This document shows, piece by piece, positions 33,752-42,213 of a DNA stretch of 64,000 nt. Below the pieces are notes generated by a model. The model saw nothing but the letters and a program-made list of their open reading frames with translations, was not told the DNA's origin and searched no databases. The position numbers were made by a program, and so were the translations under genes. Position 1 is the stretch's first letter. The number at the start of each line of letters is the position of its first letter. This DNA is from Paracoccaceae bacterium. Lineage in GTDB: Bacteria; Pseudomonadota; Alphaproteobacteria; Rhodobacterales; Rhodobacteraceae. Location of the stretch: NCBI GenBank assembly GCA_030697175.1, contig JAUYQR010000022.1, positions 27,438 through 91,437 on the forward strand, read 5' to 3'.

Positions 33752-35347
33752 ATGGCCCCCAAGGTTCTCGTTTCCGACGAACTCTCTGAAACCGCCGTGC
33801 AGATCTTCCGCGACCGCGGGGTCGAGGTGGACTACATGCCGAAGCTGGGCAAGGACAAGGATGCGCTGGCCGCCGTCATCGACCAGTATGACGGGCTGGC
33901 GATCCGGTCGGCCACCAAGGTCACGGAAAAGCTGCTGGCAAACGCCACCCGGCTGAAGGTCGTGGGCCGTGCCGGGATCGGGGTCGACAACGTCGACATT
34001 CCGGCGGCGTCGAAAAAGGGCGTGATCGTGATGAACACGCCGTTCGGCAATTCGATCACCACCGCCGAACACGCTATTGCGATGATGTTCGCCGTGGCCC
34101 GGCAACTGCCCGAGGCGAATGCGTCGACCCAGGCGGGCAAGTGGGAAAAGTCCCGCTTCATGGGGGTGGAGTTGTTCAACAAGACCCTCGGCGTGATCGG
34201 CGCAGGCAACATCGGCGGCATCGTCTGCGACCGCGCGGTGGGGCTGCACATGAAGGTGGTGGCCTATGACCCCTTCCTGTCGGACGAACGTGCCAAGCAC
34301 CTTGGTGTCACCAAGGTGGACCTTGACGACCTTTTGCACCGCGCCGATTTCATCACCCTGCATGTGCCGCTCACCGACAAGACGCGCAACATCCTGTCGG
34401 CGGAGAATCTGGCGAAGACCAAGAAGGGCGTGCGCATCATCAACTGCGCGCGGGGCGGGCTGATCGACGAGGCGGCCTTGGCAGAAGCGCTGAAATCCGG
34501 CCATGTCGCAGGGGCGGCGCTGGACGTGTTCGAAACCGAACCGGCGACCGAGTCCCCGCTGTTCAACCTGCCCAACGTGGTCTGCACGCCCCACCTTGGC
34601 GCATCGACCACCGAAGCGCAGGAAAACGTCGCCTTGCAGGTGGCCGAACAGATGGCCGATTACCTGTTGACCGGTGCGGTGCAGAACGCGCTGAACATGC
34701 CCAACGTCACGGCGGAAGAAGCGGCGGTGATGGGGCCCTGGATCAAGCTGGCCAGCCACCTTGGCAGCTTCATCGGCCAGATGACGGACGAACCGATCAA
34801 GGCGATCAACATCCTTTATGACGGCACGGTCGCGGACATGAACCTTGCCGCGCTGAACCAGGCGGTGATCGCGGGCGTGCTGAAGGCGCATAACCCCGAC
34901 GTCAACCTTGTCTCGGCCCCCGTGGTCGCCAAGGACAAGGGCATCCAGATCTCCACCACCCGGCAGGAAAAGACCGGGGTGTTCGACGCCTACATCAAGG
35001 TCACCATGGTCACGGACAAGCGCGAACGGTCGGTGGCGGGCACCTGCTTTTCGGATGGCAAGCCGCGCTTCATCCAGATCAAGGGCATCAACATCGACGC
35101 CGAAATCGGCGCCCACATGCTCTACACCACCAACGAGGACGTGCCGGGGATCATCGGCCTTCTGGGCATGACGATGGGCAAGAACAACGTCAACATCGCC
35201 AACTTTACCCTTGGCCGGTCGGGCGTCGGGCAGGATGCGATCGCAATCCTGTACCTTGACCAGCAGATCGATCCCAAGGTGATCGAGACGCTGGAAGGCA
35301 CCGGCATGTTCAGCCAGGTCAAGGCGCTGCAGTTCGAGGTTGCCTGA
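33752..35347 (+). CDS. serA: D-3-phosphoglycerate dehydrogenase SerA
   Basis: This 531-residue enzyme starts the serine pathway by NAD-dependent oxidation of 3-phosphoglycerate. It is the long form: catalytic/NAD domains (about 1-315) with GRAGIGVDNVDIPAASKKGV, Rossmann motif GVIGAGNIGGIVCDRA, and catalytic His in TPHLGASTTEAQENVA. An intervening domain follows, then a C-terminal ACT domain (about 455-531, NEDVPGIIGLLGMTMGKNNV) that normally binds serine for feedback control. The start follows AAAGGAGCCCAAG. Confidence 0.97.
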   Translation: MAPKVLVSDELSETAVQIFRDRGVEVDYMPKLGKDKDALAAVIDQYDGLAIRSATKVTEKLLANATRLKVVGRAGIGVDNVDIPAASKKGVIVMNTPFGNSITTAEHAIAMMFAVARQLPEANASTQAGKWEKSRFMGVELFNKTLGVIGAGNIGGIVCDRAVGLHMKVVAYDPFLSDERAKHLGVTKVDLDDLLHRADFITLHVPLTDKTRNILSAENLAKTKKGVRIINCARGGLIDEAALAEALKSGHVAGAALDVFETEPATESPLFNLPNVVCTPHLGASTTEAQENVALQVAEQMADYLLTGAVQNALNMPNVTAEEAAVMGPWIKLASHLGSFIGQMTDEPIKAINILYDGTVADMNLAALNQAVIAGVLKAHNPDVNLVSAPVVAKDKGIQISTTRQEKTGVFDAYIKVTMVTDKRERSVAGTCFSDGKPRFIQIKGINIDAEIGAHMLYTTNEDVPGIIGLLGMTMGKNNVNIANFTLGRSGVGQDAIAILYLDQQIDPKVIETLEGTGMFSQVKALQFEVA

Positions 35348-35362
35348 CCCCGGCCTTGCAGC

Positions 35363-35416
35363 TTGCTCTTTTCCCAAATACTCCACGGGAGGTCCGGAGG
35401 GTGTGAAACCCTCCGG
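35363..35416 (-). repeat. Hairpin plus ATATTT repeat, copy E
   Basis: TTGCTCTTTTCCCAAATACT followed by a perfect CCGGAGGG/CCCTCCGG stem (35394-35416, 7-base loop) lies between serA and the metallophosphatase gene. In the minus orientation it reads hairpin, then GGAGTATTTGGGAAAAGAGC. The hairpin may also serve as the serA terminator on the plus strand, although the T-run then precedes the stem. Confidence 0.6.
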
Positions 35417-35445
35417 GCGCGTCCCAAAGGCGCAAGGCGGATCAG

Positions 35446-36180
35446 ATGCACCTTTACGCAATCGGCGATATCCACGGCCATATCGACCTGTTGAAGGCCG
35501 CGCATGACCGCATCAGCGGGGACATGGCGCGCCACGGGCCGGGGCCGGTGATCCATCTCGGCGATCTTGTCGACCGCGGTCCGAATTCGGCGGGCGTGAT
35601 CGACTACCTCGCGCGCGGCGTTGCGGCGGGCGAGGACTGGGTGGTGCTGAAGGGCAACCACGACCGGATGTTCAGCCGCTTTCTGCGCGATCCGCTCGAT
35701 CCAGAGCCGGGCCTGCGCGCTGACTTTGCGTGGCTGCATCCAAAGCTCGGTGGAGCGGATACGCTGGCCTCCTACGGGGTGCGCAGCCCGGCGGACCGTC
35801 CGGTCGCCAAGGTCCATGCCGATGCGATCCTTGCCGTGCCCGAGGCGCACCGTGCCTTTCTGGACGCCCGACCGACCCTGCACCGCGCGGGTGAGGCGGT
35901 GTTTGTCCATGCCGGCATCCGCCCCGGCGTGGCGCTGGACGCGCAGGTCGAGACCGACCTTGTCTGGATCCGCGAGCCCTTCTTGTCGGACACCTCCAGT
36001 TTCGGCCCGCTGATCGTGCACGGCCACACGGCGATCAATCAGGCAACGCATTACGGCAACCGGCTGAACCTCGATTCAGGCGCTGCCTATGGTGGACCCT
36101 TGTCGGCTGTGGTGATCGAAGGGCGCGAGGCGTGGCTTCTGACCGGGCAGGGCCGCGTTCCGGTGCATTTGCCCGCTTAA
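35446..36180 (+). CDS. PPP-type metallophosphoesterase (serine/threonine phosphatase family)
   Basis: This 244-residue enzyme has the canonical metallophosphatase motifs: GDIHGH (7-12), GDLVDRG near residue 40, GNHDRM near 69, and VHGHTAINQA near 190 with the final metal-binding His. Related bacterial proteins are PrpA/Ap4A hydrolase-like. The substrate could be a phosphoprotein or dinucleotide. It converges with a small membrane protein gene, sharing 4 bases at the stops. Confidence 0.92.
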   Translation: MHLYAIGDIHGHIDLLKAAHDRISGDMARHGPGPVIHLGDLVDRGPNSAGVIDYLARGVAAGEDWVVLKGNHDRMFSRFLRDPLDPEPGLRADFAWLHPKLGGADTLASYGVRSPADRPVAKVHADAILAVPEAHRAFLDARPTLHRAGEAVFVHAGIRPGVALDAQVETDLVWIREPFLSDTSSFGPLIVHGHTAINQATHYGNRLNLDSGAAYGGPLSAVVIEGREAWLLTGQGRVPVHLPA

Positions 36181-36398
36181 GGGTGCTCGCGGCGGATCAG
36201 CCGTTTGATCGACCGCCCGCCAAGGTAGCCGAACACCACGCCGGCGATGCCCACCAGCTCGGCAATCGCCGGACCCTCGGGCACGCCGCGCAGCCAGAGC
36301 GCGAGACCCATGAAGGCCAGCCCCGCCGCGCTGACCGCAAGCCAGAACCAAAGTTCGCCCCGAGTCGGGCCGAAGCGGAATCTGTTCGATGCGGTCAT
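36177..36398 (-). CDS. Small two-helix membrane protein, unknown function
   Basis: This 73-residue protein has two hydrophobic segments (about 16-36 and 43-62) and a basic C-terminus SIKRLIRREHP. I do not recognise a family. Convergence with the phosphatase gene with a 4-base overlap and a clean start support a real gene. Nothing more can be said about function. Confidence 0.6.
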   Translation of the reverse strand: MTASNRFRFGPTRGELWFWLAVSAAGLAFMGLALWLRGVPEGPAIAELVGIAGVVFGYLGGRSIKRLIRREHP

Positions 36399-36532
36399 TC
36401 AGCGCCTCCCTCTTGCGAAGATAGGCAGGACGGCCCGCTTGTCCATGCCCGAAGGCCACGGTCGGGAATCCCTTCTCGCAAGGAATGCCATTTTGCTGGA
36501 CGGGTGTGGGAACCCGTGATTCCCTGCCGCGC

Positions 36533-37093
36533 ATGACAAAGCGCATCTCTCCCCTTCTGGTCGTGCTGGCGATCATCCTGATGACGGCCGCCTGGCTTTT
36601 GTGGATCGGGCGCGAACCGATCTGCACGTGCGGCTCTGTAAAGCTGTGGCACGGCCAGGTTGTCAGCTCGGAAAACTCGCAGCACATTTCCGACTGGTAC
36701 ACCCCCAGCCATATCATCCACGGTTTCCTGTTCTTCGGCCTGTTGTGGCTGGTGGCGCGGCGGCTCAGCCTTGGCTGGCGGCTGGCGATTGCCACCGCGG
36801 TCGAATGTCTGTGGGAGATCGTGGAAAACTCGGACGCGGTGATCGAACGCTATCGGTCGGTGACGATCTCGCTCGATTACTATGGCGACAGCGTGCTGAA
36901 TACGGTGGCCGATGTGCTGGCGATGATCGTCGGCTTCTGGCTGGCGTCGAAGCTGCCGGTCTGGGCGACGGTGGCGATTGCGCTGGGGTTCGAGGCGCTG
37001 ACGATCTGGCTGATCCGCGATGGCCTCGCGCTCAACATCATCATGCTGCTTTACCCGCTGGACTGGATCGCGGAGTGGCAGGCGGGGCGCTAG
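36533..37093 (+). CDS. DUF2585-family (UPF0314) membrane protein
   Basis: This 186-residue protein has about five hydrophobic segments; the first (7-24) is followed by REPICTCGSVKLWHGQVVS with two conserved cysteines and SQHISDWYTPSHIIHGF. The middle contains AVECLWEIVENSDAVIERYR and the end LNIIMLLYPLDWIAEWQAG. These match the UPF0314/DUF2585 family found in alphaproteobacteria. The function is unknown. Start at 36533 (ATG) is preferred over an upstream in-frame codon at 36485. Confidence 0.85.
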   Translation: MTKRISPLLVVLAIILMTAAWLLWIGREPICTCGSVKLWHGQVVSSENSQHISDWYTPSHIIHGFLFFGLLWLVARRLSLGWRLAIATAVECLWEIVENSDAVIERYRSVTISLDYYGDSVLNTVADVLAMIVGFWLASKLPVWATVAIALGFEALTIWLIRDGLALNIIMLLYPLDWIAEWQAGR

Positions 37094-37345
37094 CCCTTCC
37101 ACCACGTCCCGGCCAGTGGCGCGCCGCCGACGAAGGCGGTTGTGCCGAGCACCGCTTCGATCCTGAGGCATTGGTTCCGCTTCGCCAGCCGTTCGGATCG
37201 CGCGAAGGAGCCGACCTTCAACTGCCCCGCGCCAAGGCCGGTGGCGACGTGCGAGATCGCGACATCCTCAGGCTCGCCCGACCGGGCCGCGACGATGGCG
37301 CCCCAGCCGGTCGCGCGGGTCGCGCGGAATGCCTCTGGCGCGCCG
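37090..37345 (-). pseudogene. Enolase-like C-terminal fragment
   Basis: About 80 residues at the C-terminus of an enolase-superfamily phosphopyruvate hydratase remain: EAFRATRATGWGAIVAARSG, then SHVATGLGAGQLKVGSFARS and RLAKRNQCLRIEAVLG. In intact enolases the corresponding sequence is near residue 355 to the end. The N-terminal three quarters are missing. The fragment follows directly on the degraded phosphotransferase gene, so a deletion joined the two. It overlaps the DUF2585 stop by 4 bases on the other strand. Confidence 0.75.
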
Positions 37346-37349
37346 GGTT

Positions 37350-38185
37350 GGCGCACGCCCCGTCCGTCTTGAGGCTGCGTTTTTCGAGGCCGAGGTGGTA
37401 GGCACTGTCGCGGTAAAGGGAAGCGCGGCTGGCGGGCAGGTGGGCGGCCTTGATCGCGAGGTGGTTGACGCAGAAGGCCACGTCGAAGGCAGGGTCGCCC
37501 AACGTTGCACAGTCGGCTTCAAGGAGGACTGGTGCGCCGCGGCGGATGAGGATGTTCTTCGGGCTGACGTCACCAAGCACAAGGGTCGTGGTGGCGGTGT
37601 CGATCGCGTCGGCAAGGTGCAGCAGGCGGGGCGCGAGGTCGGGATGATGGGTGGCGGTGGCGCGCAGGTAGGGATCGGTGCGGATGGCGCGGAAATCGGC
37701 GGCATTGTGGGAGGGGGCGCGGTCAAAGCCGGGGGCGGCACCGCCGGCGTGGATTTGCGCGACGGCGACGGCGATGGCGACGGCGACGGAGGCAGCTTCC
37801 GCGCCCGTTGACGCGCCAGAAGCACGGCGGCGTTCCACAGGTGGACGTCGGGGTTGGCGATGCCTTCCATCAGGAAGCCTTGCAGGCGGTTGGAGTAGCC
37901 GACGACCTTTGGCGCGATGCCGGGCACGATGTTTCCGGCCTGCGACAGCCATGCGTATTCGGCGCGTCTGCGGTGGACCGGGGCGCGCCAGTTCTGGGCG
38001 ACACGCAGCCGGGCGAGGGCGAATCTGGCGCAGTAGCTGGTGCCGTGCAGGACAACGTGGGCAATGGCGGAGGCGACGCCGCCGGTAAGCGGGGTGACGG
38101 AGGTGACGTCTTTGGCTGCGCCAGGGCCGAGGTCGGCGACCAGCGCCCGACAGCGCGTGTCAAGGTCCGGCTCGCCCTCCACCAC
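37350..38185 (-). pseudogene. Phosphotransferase (aminoglycoside-phosphotransferase fold), frameshifted and truncated
   Basis: The N-terminal half reads in one frame (PLTGGVASAIAHVVL, VAQNWRAPVHRRRAEYAWLS, GFLMEGIANPDVHLWNAAVL), then the protein continues in another frame (QIHAGGAAPGFDRAPSHNAA, catalytic LVLGDVSPKNILIRRG, metal site EADCATLGDPAFDVAFC). The frame change lies in the GCGACG-type repeat near 37755-37800, a likely slippage site. The C-terminus is cut near LYRDSAYHLGLEKR, where the enolase fragment begins. The start, probably a GTG near 38185, overlaps the SDR tail. Confidence 0.75.
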
Positions 38186-38186
38186 G

Positions 38187-38751
38187 TCAGACCGCGTTGC
38201 CGCCGTCAACGGCCATCGCCTGGCCCGTGACGCAGCATCTGGTTGCGCAGTTTCGCGTCGAGGTTGGACAGCGGTTCGTCGAACAGGAAAACCTCGGGCC
38301 TGCGCACGATGGCGCGGCCCATCGCGACGCGCCGGCGCTGGCCGCCTGACAGTTCCGAGGGACGGCGTTCAAGGTTGGGGCCAGGCTCCGGCGCGGTCAC
38401 TGTGCGGTCGATGCGGGCAGCGGCCTCGGCCTCCGGCACCTCGGCGAGTTTCAGCGAGAAGGCGAGGTATTCGCGCACCGTCATGTGCGGGCAAAGCACG
38501 CAGGACCGGAACACCATCGCGACGCCCCGATCCTGCGGATCAAGGTCGTTGACGACGCGAGCACCGATGCGAAGCCCGCCGTGGCTGATGGATTCAAGGC
38601 CCGCGATCATCCGCAGGGTGGTGGATTTGCCGCAGCCGGACGGGCCGACCAGAACCACGAACGCGCCATCGGGGATGGACAGGTCGATGCCCCGCACGGC
38701 AACGCCGCGCCGGCAGATCTTGACCAGATCCTTGAGGATGACCCCGGTCAC
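38187..38751 (-). pseudogene. Chimeric remnant: sugar-type ABC ATPase cut at the D-loop and joined to an SDR tail
   Basis: Residues 1 to about 172 are a MalK/UgpC-type ATPase: Walker [15 protein letters not shown] (about 37-50), signature [15 protein letters not shown], Walker [20 protein letters not shown]. The normal protein has about 180 more residues. Instead, in a shifted frame, the sequence becomes [14 protein letters not shown] and a stop (38187), which is a typical SDR C-terminus. The junction is near 38232-38240. The Q-loop glutamine also appears changed ([13 protein letters not shown] where FQSYALYPHMTV is usual). This is best read as a deletion product, not a working transporter. 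Confidence 0.78.
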
Positions 38752-39670
38752 GCTGAGACCCGCTTTTTCGCAGGATCGGCCCGGTTCTGTTCGGGCCAGA
38801 TCGCATACCAGTCGGGCCGCCCCGGATCGCGGTCATGCATGTAGCTGACGACGCGGGCCTGGTGTTCAGCGTATTCGGCAACCTTGTCGCGGTCGACCTC
38901 GACCCCAAGCCCCGGAGCTTTCGGCAGGGCGACGGCGCCGCCGACATGCGGCAGCTTGCCGCCTTTCAGGATATAGCCGGTGAGGTGGTGGCAATGCGCG
39001 TCCGCAGCAAGGTTGAGGTTCGGCAGGCAGGCACCAAGGTGCAGCATCGAGGCAAGCTGGATGCCAAGCTCGCCGGCGGAATGGGCGGCGGAGGAATGGG
39101 CGGCGGCGGAATGGGCGGCGGCGGAATGCTGGAACGTCTCCAGCATCTGGCCTGCCTCCAGCGCCTGGCGAAGGCCGCCCCAGCAGGTGGTGTCCAGAAA
39201 CACCACGCGACCATGCGGTGGCCTATCGACCCGGCAGGCTGTTCAACATTCACCACGACCATGTTGGTCGCCGTCCGGATCGGCTGACGGTCGCGGAGGC
39301 GGGCCATGCCTTCCGGGCCCCAGGTCGGGGCTTCGAAGTGGTCGTTGTTCAGGTGTCCCATGGCACGACCGACGCGGATGGATTCCTCCACCGACCTTGC
39401 GGCGTTCGGGTCAAGGCGCATGGTCGGGGGCGAAGTGGCCGCCTTTCAGCTTGTGGGTCTTGAAGCCATGTTGCGCCTTGAGGTCGAGCGCGGCGGGCAG
39501 CCATGGCATCAGGCGTCGTCTCGCCGCCTTTGCCGTTGTGTTCGTAGCGGCAGGAAAGGCAGGCGCCGAAACGGATCTTCTTGCGGATGGCACCGTCAAG
39601 AAGGTTGCAGGCGCGCACGCCGAGGCGCTTGTCGGCAAGGTCGAGGCAGGCCATCCAGATCGCTGCGTGC
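38748..39670 (-). pseudogene. Glucarate dehydratase-like (enolase superfamily) gene, multiple frameshifts
   Basis: Pieces of one glucarate dehydratase can be followed through several frames: HAAIWMACLDLADKRLGVRA (near 39670-39610), DLKAQHGFKTHKLKGGHFAP (near 39470), MRLDPNAARSVEESIRVGRA with TATNMVVVNVEQ (39421-39210), and VFLDTTCWGGLRQALEAGQM to [20 protein letters not shown] (39206-38760). At least three frame changes are needed. A 15-base unit is repeated three times at 39081-39125, inserting SAAAH-type residues where the family has an HSSGELG segment. The stop overlaps the ABC ATPase start by 4 bases, showing an old operon. Confidence 0.78.
39081..39125. repeat. 15-bp tandem repeat, three units
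   Basis: Units ATGGGCGGCGGAGGA (39081-39095) and ATGGGCGGCGGCGGA (39096-39110, 39111-39125) lie in tandem within the decayed glucarate dehydratase. In frame they add 15 residues next to the conserved HSxGELG motif. This looks like slippage expansion after loss of selection. Confidence 0.85.
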
Positions 39671-40018
39671 AGGTGCAGGCGGTTGTTGTGGCGGCTGCCG
39701 GTGGGCCCCGTGGTCGTCGCTGTCGATGCACCGGATCGAACTGGTGCTCTAGTTTTCCGGCGTAGGGCTGCACCTTCCGGTCGGGTCGCACCCGTTGCTG
39801 GCGCTGGTTCACTTGCACTACCCCGGCTTGGGGGGCGTCGGTCGGGCCTATCGACTGTCACACCATCGAGTTGGGCGAAGTGGCGGGTGTCGATACCCAC
39901 GCCTTCACCGACGACCTTCACCCACGACCTGCACCACAAGTATTTCGAGGTGAACTGTGGCGAGGGTCTGGTGCCGATCGACAAGTGGCTGGGCACCTGG
40001 CACGACGGCAGCGAGGCA
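39671..40018. other. Degraded region with no recognisable intact gene
   Basis: This 348-base stretch between the decayed glucarate dehydratase and the decayed SMP-30 gene has no complete gene. A plus-strand reading near 39930-40015 gives HHKYFEVNCGEGLVPIDKW, which looks protein-like but belongs to no family I recognise. It may be the end of another lost gene. The bias towards protein-like short pieces in changing frames fits further decay. Confidence 0.5.
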
Positions 40019-40587
40019 GGCGCGACGGCGCGGTTGATCCGTGATGCGCAGGACATGGTGGGCGAAAGCCTGCTGTGGGATGATCGGGGGGTCGACTGGT
40101 CTGGATCGACATCATCGGCAAACGTGTCAATGCGCTTGATCCAGTGACAGGTGACCATCGGCTGTGGCCGCTGCCGTTCCGCCCCAGGTCGATCTCGCCG
40201 CGCAAGGAGGGTGACGCGATGCCGTGGTCCGAACGACATGCCAGGGACATCCCCGAGGCGACCGGGCGGATCTACCGCTACAGCACCGATGGCCAGTTGC
40301 GCCGGATGGCTGACGACCGTTGCGGCATCGCCCACACCCTCGTCTGGCCGGAGCCGGATCTGCTGGTGGTGGGCGACACGGTGCAGACCACGCTTGCCAG
40401 CACCGCATCGAAGGAGATCGCCCACACGCTGCGCCTTTGGCAGGCTGGGCTGGACCGTTTGTTCGTAACTCCGGCCCGCTTCACGATGAGCGCGGCGCAT
40501 TTGCAGACAGCGCCGCAGGACGGCGGGCTGTCTGGTCTGCCGACACCCGCGCGCGGAAAGCCGCCCAACCGGTTTGGCCCGATGTGA
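40019..40587 (+). pseudogene. SMP-30/gluconolactonase-type gene, frameshifted
   Basis: The N-terminal part GATARLIRDAQDMVGESLLW and then, in another frame, WIDIIGKRVNALDPVTGDHR and LWPLPFRPRSISPRKEGD match the start of SMP-30/gluconolactonase proteins. The frame change falls at a run of six G (40086-40091). Later RRMADD, TLVWPEPDLLVVGDTVQTTL fits the central beta-propeller. Similarity then fades and the reading frame ends at 40587, well short of the family length of about 290 residues. It lies back to back with other sugar-acid catabolic remnants. Confidence 0.65.
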
Positions 40588-40650
40588 CTGGCCTTGTGCG
40601 CAGTGCCGACACCTCCATATAACATCCAAGTGGATGGTATGGAGCTTTTG

Positions 40651-41070
40651 ATGCCCAAGCTTGCAGTCGTGCCGTCGGCCAAGGGGCCGGAGTCTGAAAA
40701 GCTGACGATCAACCTTGGGTTTGTCGACCTTGGCCAGATCGAACTTCTGGTGCAGGAAGGCTTTTACGCCAACCGCAGCGATTTCATCCGCACCGCGATC
40801 CGCAACCAGATCGACCGCCACGCCGACGTTGTCCGTCAGGTTGTGATCCGCAAAAGCGTTGACCTTGGCATCCGCCACATCACCAAGGCCGACCTGACAG
40901 CCGCCGAGGCGGCGGGTGAGATGCTGGATATCCGCGTGCTTGGCCTTGCGACCATCGCCGAGGATGTGACCCCCGACCTTGCCCGCCGCAGCATCGGATC
41001 GCTTTCCGTGCTTGGGGCGTTGCAGGCAAGCAACACCGTCAAGGCCGCGCTTGCGGACCGAATGAAATAA
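40651..41070 (+). CDS. CopG-like ribbon-helix-helix regulator
   Basis: This 139-residue protein has an N-terminal ribbon-helix-helix module: EKLTINLGFVDLGQIELLVQ followed by FYANRSDFIRTAIRNQIDRH. The remaining 80 residues are not recognised. The start at 40651 has GGAG six bases upstream; an in-frame ATG at 40639 is possible. It lies 15 bases before the esterase gene and may regulate it. Confidence 0.8.
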   Translation: MPKLAVVPSAKGPESEKLTINLGFVDLGQIELLVQEGFYANRSDFIRTAIRNQIDRHADVVRQVVIRKSVDLGIRHITKADLTAAEAAGEMLDIRVLGLATIAEDVTPDLARRSIGSLSVLGALQASNTVKAALADRMK

Positions 41071-41085
41071 CCACCGAGGCAGGAC

Positions 41086-42213
41086 ATGACCGAGATTTTC
41101 AAGCGCGGTATCGCCCGTGCCACCGACCTTACCCGAGCGGGCAAACTGCACGAGGCGACCGGGATGATCCAGTCGCTGCTGGCGCGCCGAAGCGACCCGC
41201 AGGACGATGCCGTCGAGGGGACGGTTACCCGGCTTGGCGGCCGACAGCCGACCCCGGCAGCAAAGCCAGACCGGCCGGCCACCCGCGCGGGCCTTGGCGA
41301 AACGCTGCGCAGGATCGCCTCGGGCGGGATGCCGGTGCGTGGCCCGTTGGCGGATGCCGGGCCGGTGCCTGCCGGCGCGCAGTTCCTGGCGCTGACCCAC
41401 AGGTCGGCACAGGGCAGCCTTGACTACCGGCTTTACATCCCTGCCAACCCGGCCACCGCGCCGATGCCGCTGATCGTCATGCTGCATGGCTGCACCCAGA
41501 CCCCCGAGGATTTCGCCACCGGCACCGGCATGAACGCGCTGGCCGAGGAATTTGGCTGCCTTGTCGCCTATCCCGCCCAGCCGACGGGCGCGAATGTGCA
41601 GAAATGCTGGAACTGGTTTCGTCCCGAAGACCAGACCCGCGGCGCCGGCGAACCCGCCCGTTTCGCAGCCCTTGCCGACGAGATCCGCGCCAATCATGCG
41701 GTCGATCCGACGCGGATCTATATTGCCGGGCTGTCTGCCGGGGCTGCGGCTGCCTTGGTGACGGCGGCGGCCTACCCTGAGATCTTCAGCGCGGTGGGCG
41801 CCCATTCCGGTCTGCCCGCAGGCAGCGCCCGTGACGTGGCTTCGGCGTTTTCCGCGATGCGCAGCGGTGGGCAAGGCAGGCCGCACAAGACTGCCCTACC
41901 CACAATCGTGTTTCACGGCACCGGCGATGCTACGGTTCACCCCAGCAATGCCACCGCAATTATCGCGCAAGCCATCGGCGCGATGCCCGCGCTGGAAACC
42001 ACGTTCGAGACGGGGCGGTCGGACGGTGATCGGGAGTTCAGCAAGACGGCCTATGTCACCCAGGCCGGCCACCCGATGGCCGAGTTGTGGGAGATCGACG
42101 CCGCAGGCCATGCCTGGGCAGGCGGCGAGCCGGGGGCCAGCTATACCGACCCGAAAGGCCCGGACGCCTCGCGCCACATGCTGCGCTTCTTTCTGGCGCA
42201 GGGTGCGGCCTGA
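41086..42213 (+). CDS. PHB-depolymerase-family esterase (LpqC/COG3509 type)
   Basis: This 375-residue alpha/beta hydrolase has the oxyanion-side motif LIVMLHGCTQTPEDFA (about 125-140), the lipase box AGLSAGAAAALVTA with the nucleophile serine, the acidic residue in FHGTGDATVHPSNA, and the final His in DAAGHAWAGG. There is no signal peptide, and a 90-residue N-terminal helical extension precedes the domain, so an intracellular role is likely. Possible substrates include polyhydroxyalkanoate or feruloyl/polyester oligomers. Confidence 0.9.
   Translation: MTEIFKRGIARATDLTRAGKLHEATGMIQSLLARRSDPQDDAVEGTVTRLGGRQPTPAAKPDRPATRAGLGETLRRIASGGMPVRGPLADAGPVPAGAQFLALTHRSAQGSLDYRLYIPANPATAPMPLIVMLHGCTQTPEDFATGTGMNALAEEFGCLVAYPAQPTGANVQKCWNWFRPEDQTRGAGEPARFAALADEIRANHAVDPTRIYIAGLSAGAAAALVTAAAYPEIFSAVGAHSGLPAGSARDVASAFSAMRSGGQGRPHKTALPTIVFHGTGDATVHPSNATAIIAQAIGAMPALETTFETGRSDGDREFSKTAYVTQAGHPMAELWEIDAAGHAWAGGEPGASYTDPKGPDASRHMLRFFLAQGAA

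Noticed and set aside
33731..35461. Minus-strand open frame opposite serA
   Set aside because: Low-complexity His/Arg/Gln-rich translation with no homology, fully antisense to serA.
37218..37952. Separate intact gene for the second half of the phosphotransferase
   Set aside because: Its upstream 50 codons have no homology; the true N-terminal half is in another frame, so this is one frameshifted gene.
38206..38751. Functional short ABC ATPase
   Set aside because: It stops right after the D-loop region, lacks the rest of the fold, has an atypical Q-loop, and is joined to an SDR tail in another frame.
39081..39125. Possible CRISPR-like repeat
   Set aside because: Units are 15 bases in direct tandem without spacers and lie in a coding remnant; no cas gene is present.
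39349..41886. Minus-strand open frame of about 845 codons across the decayed region and the esterase gene
   Set aside because: Only its last part (near 39500-39670) shows real homology, to glucarate dehydratase; the rest is antisense to the CopG and esterase genes. It was used only to trace the pseudogene.
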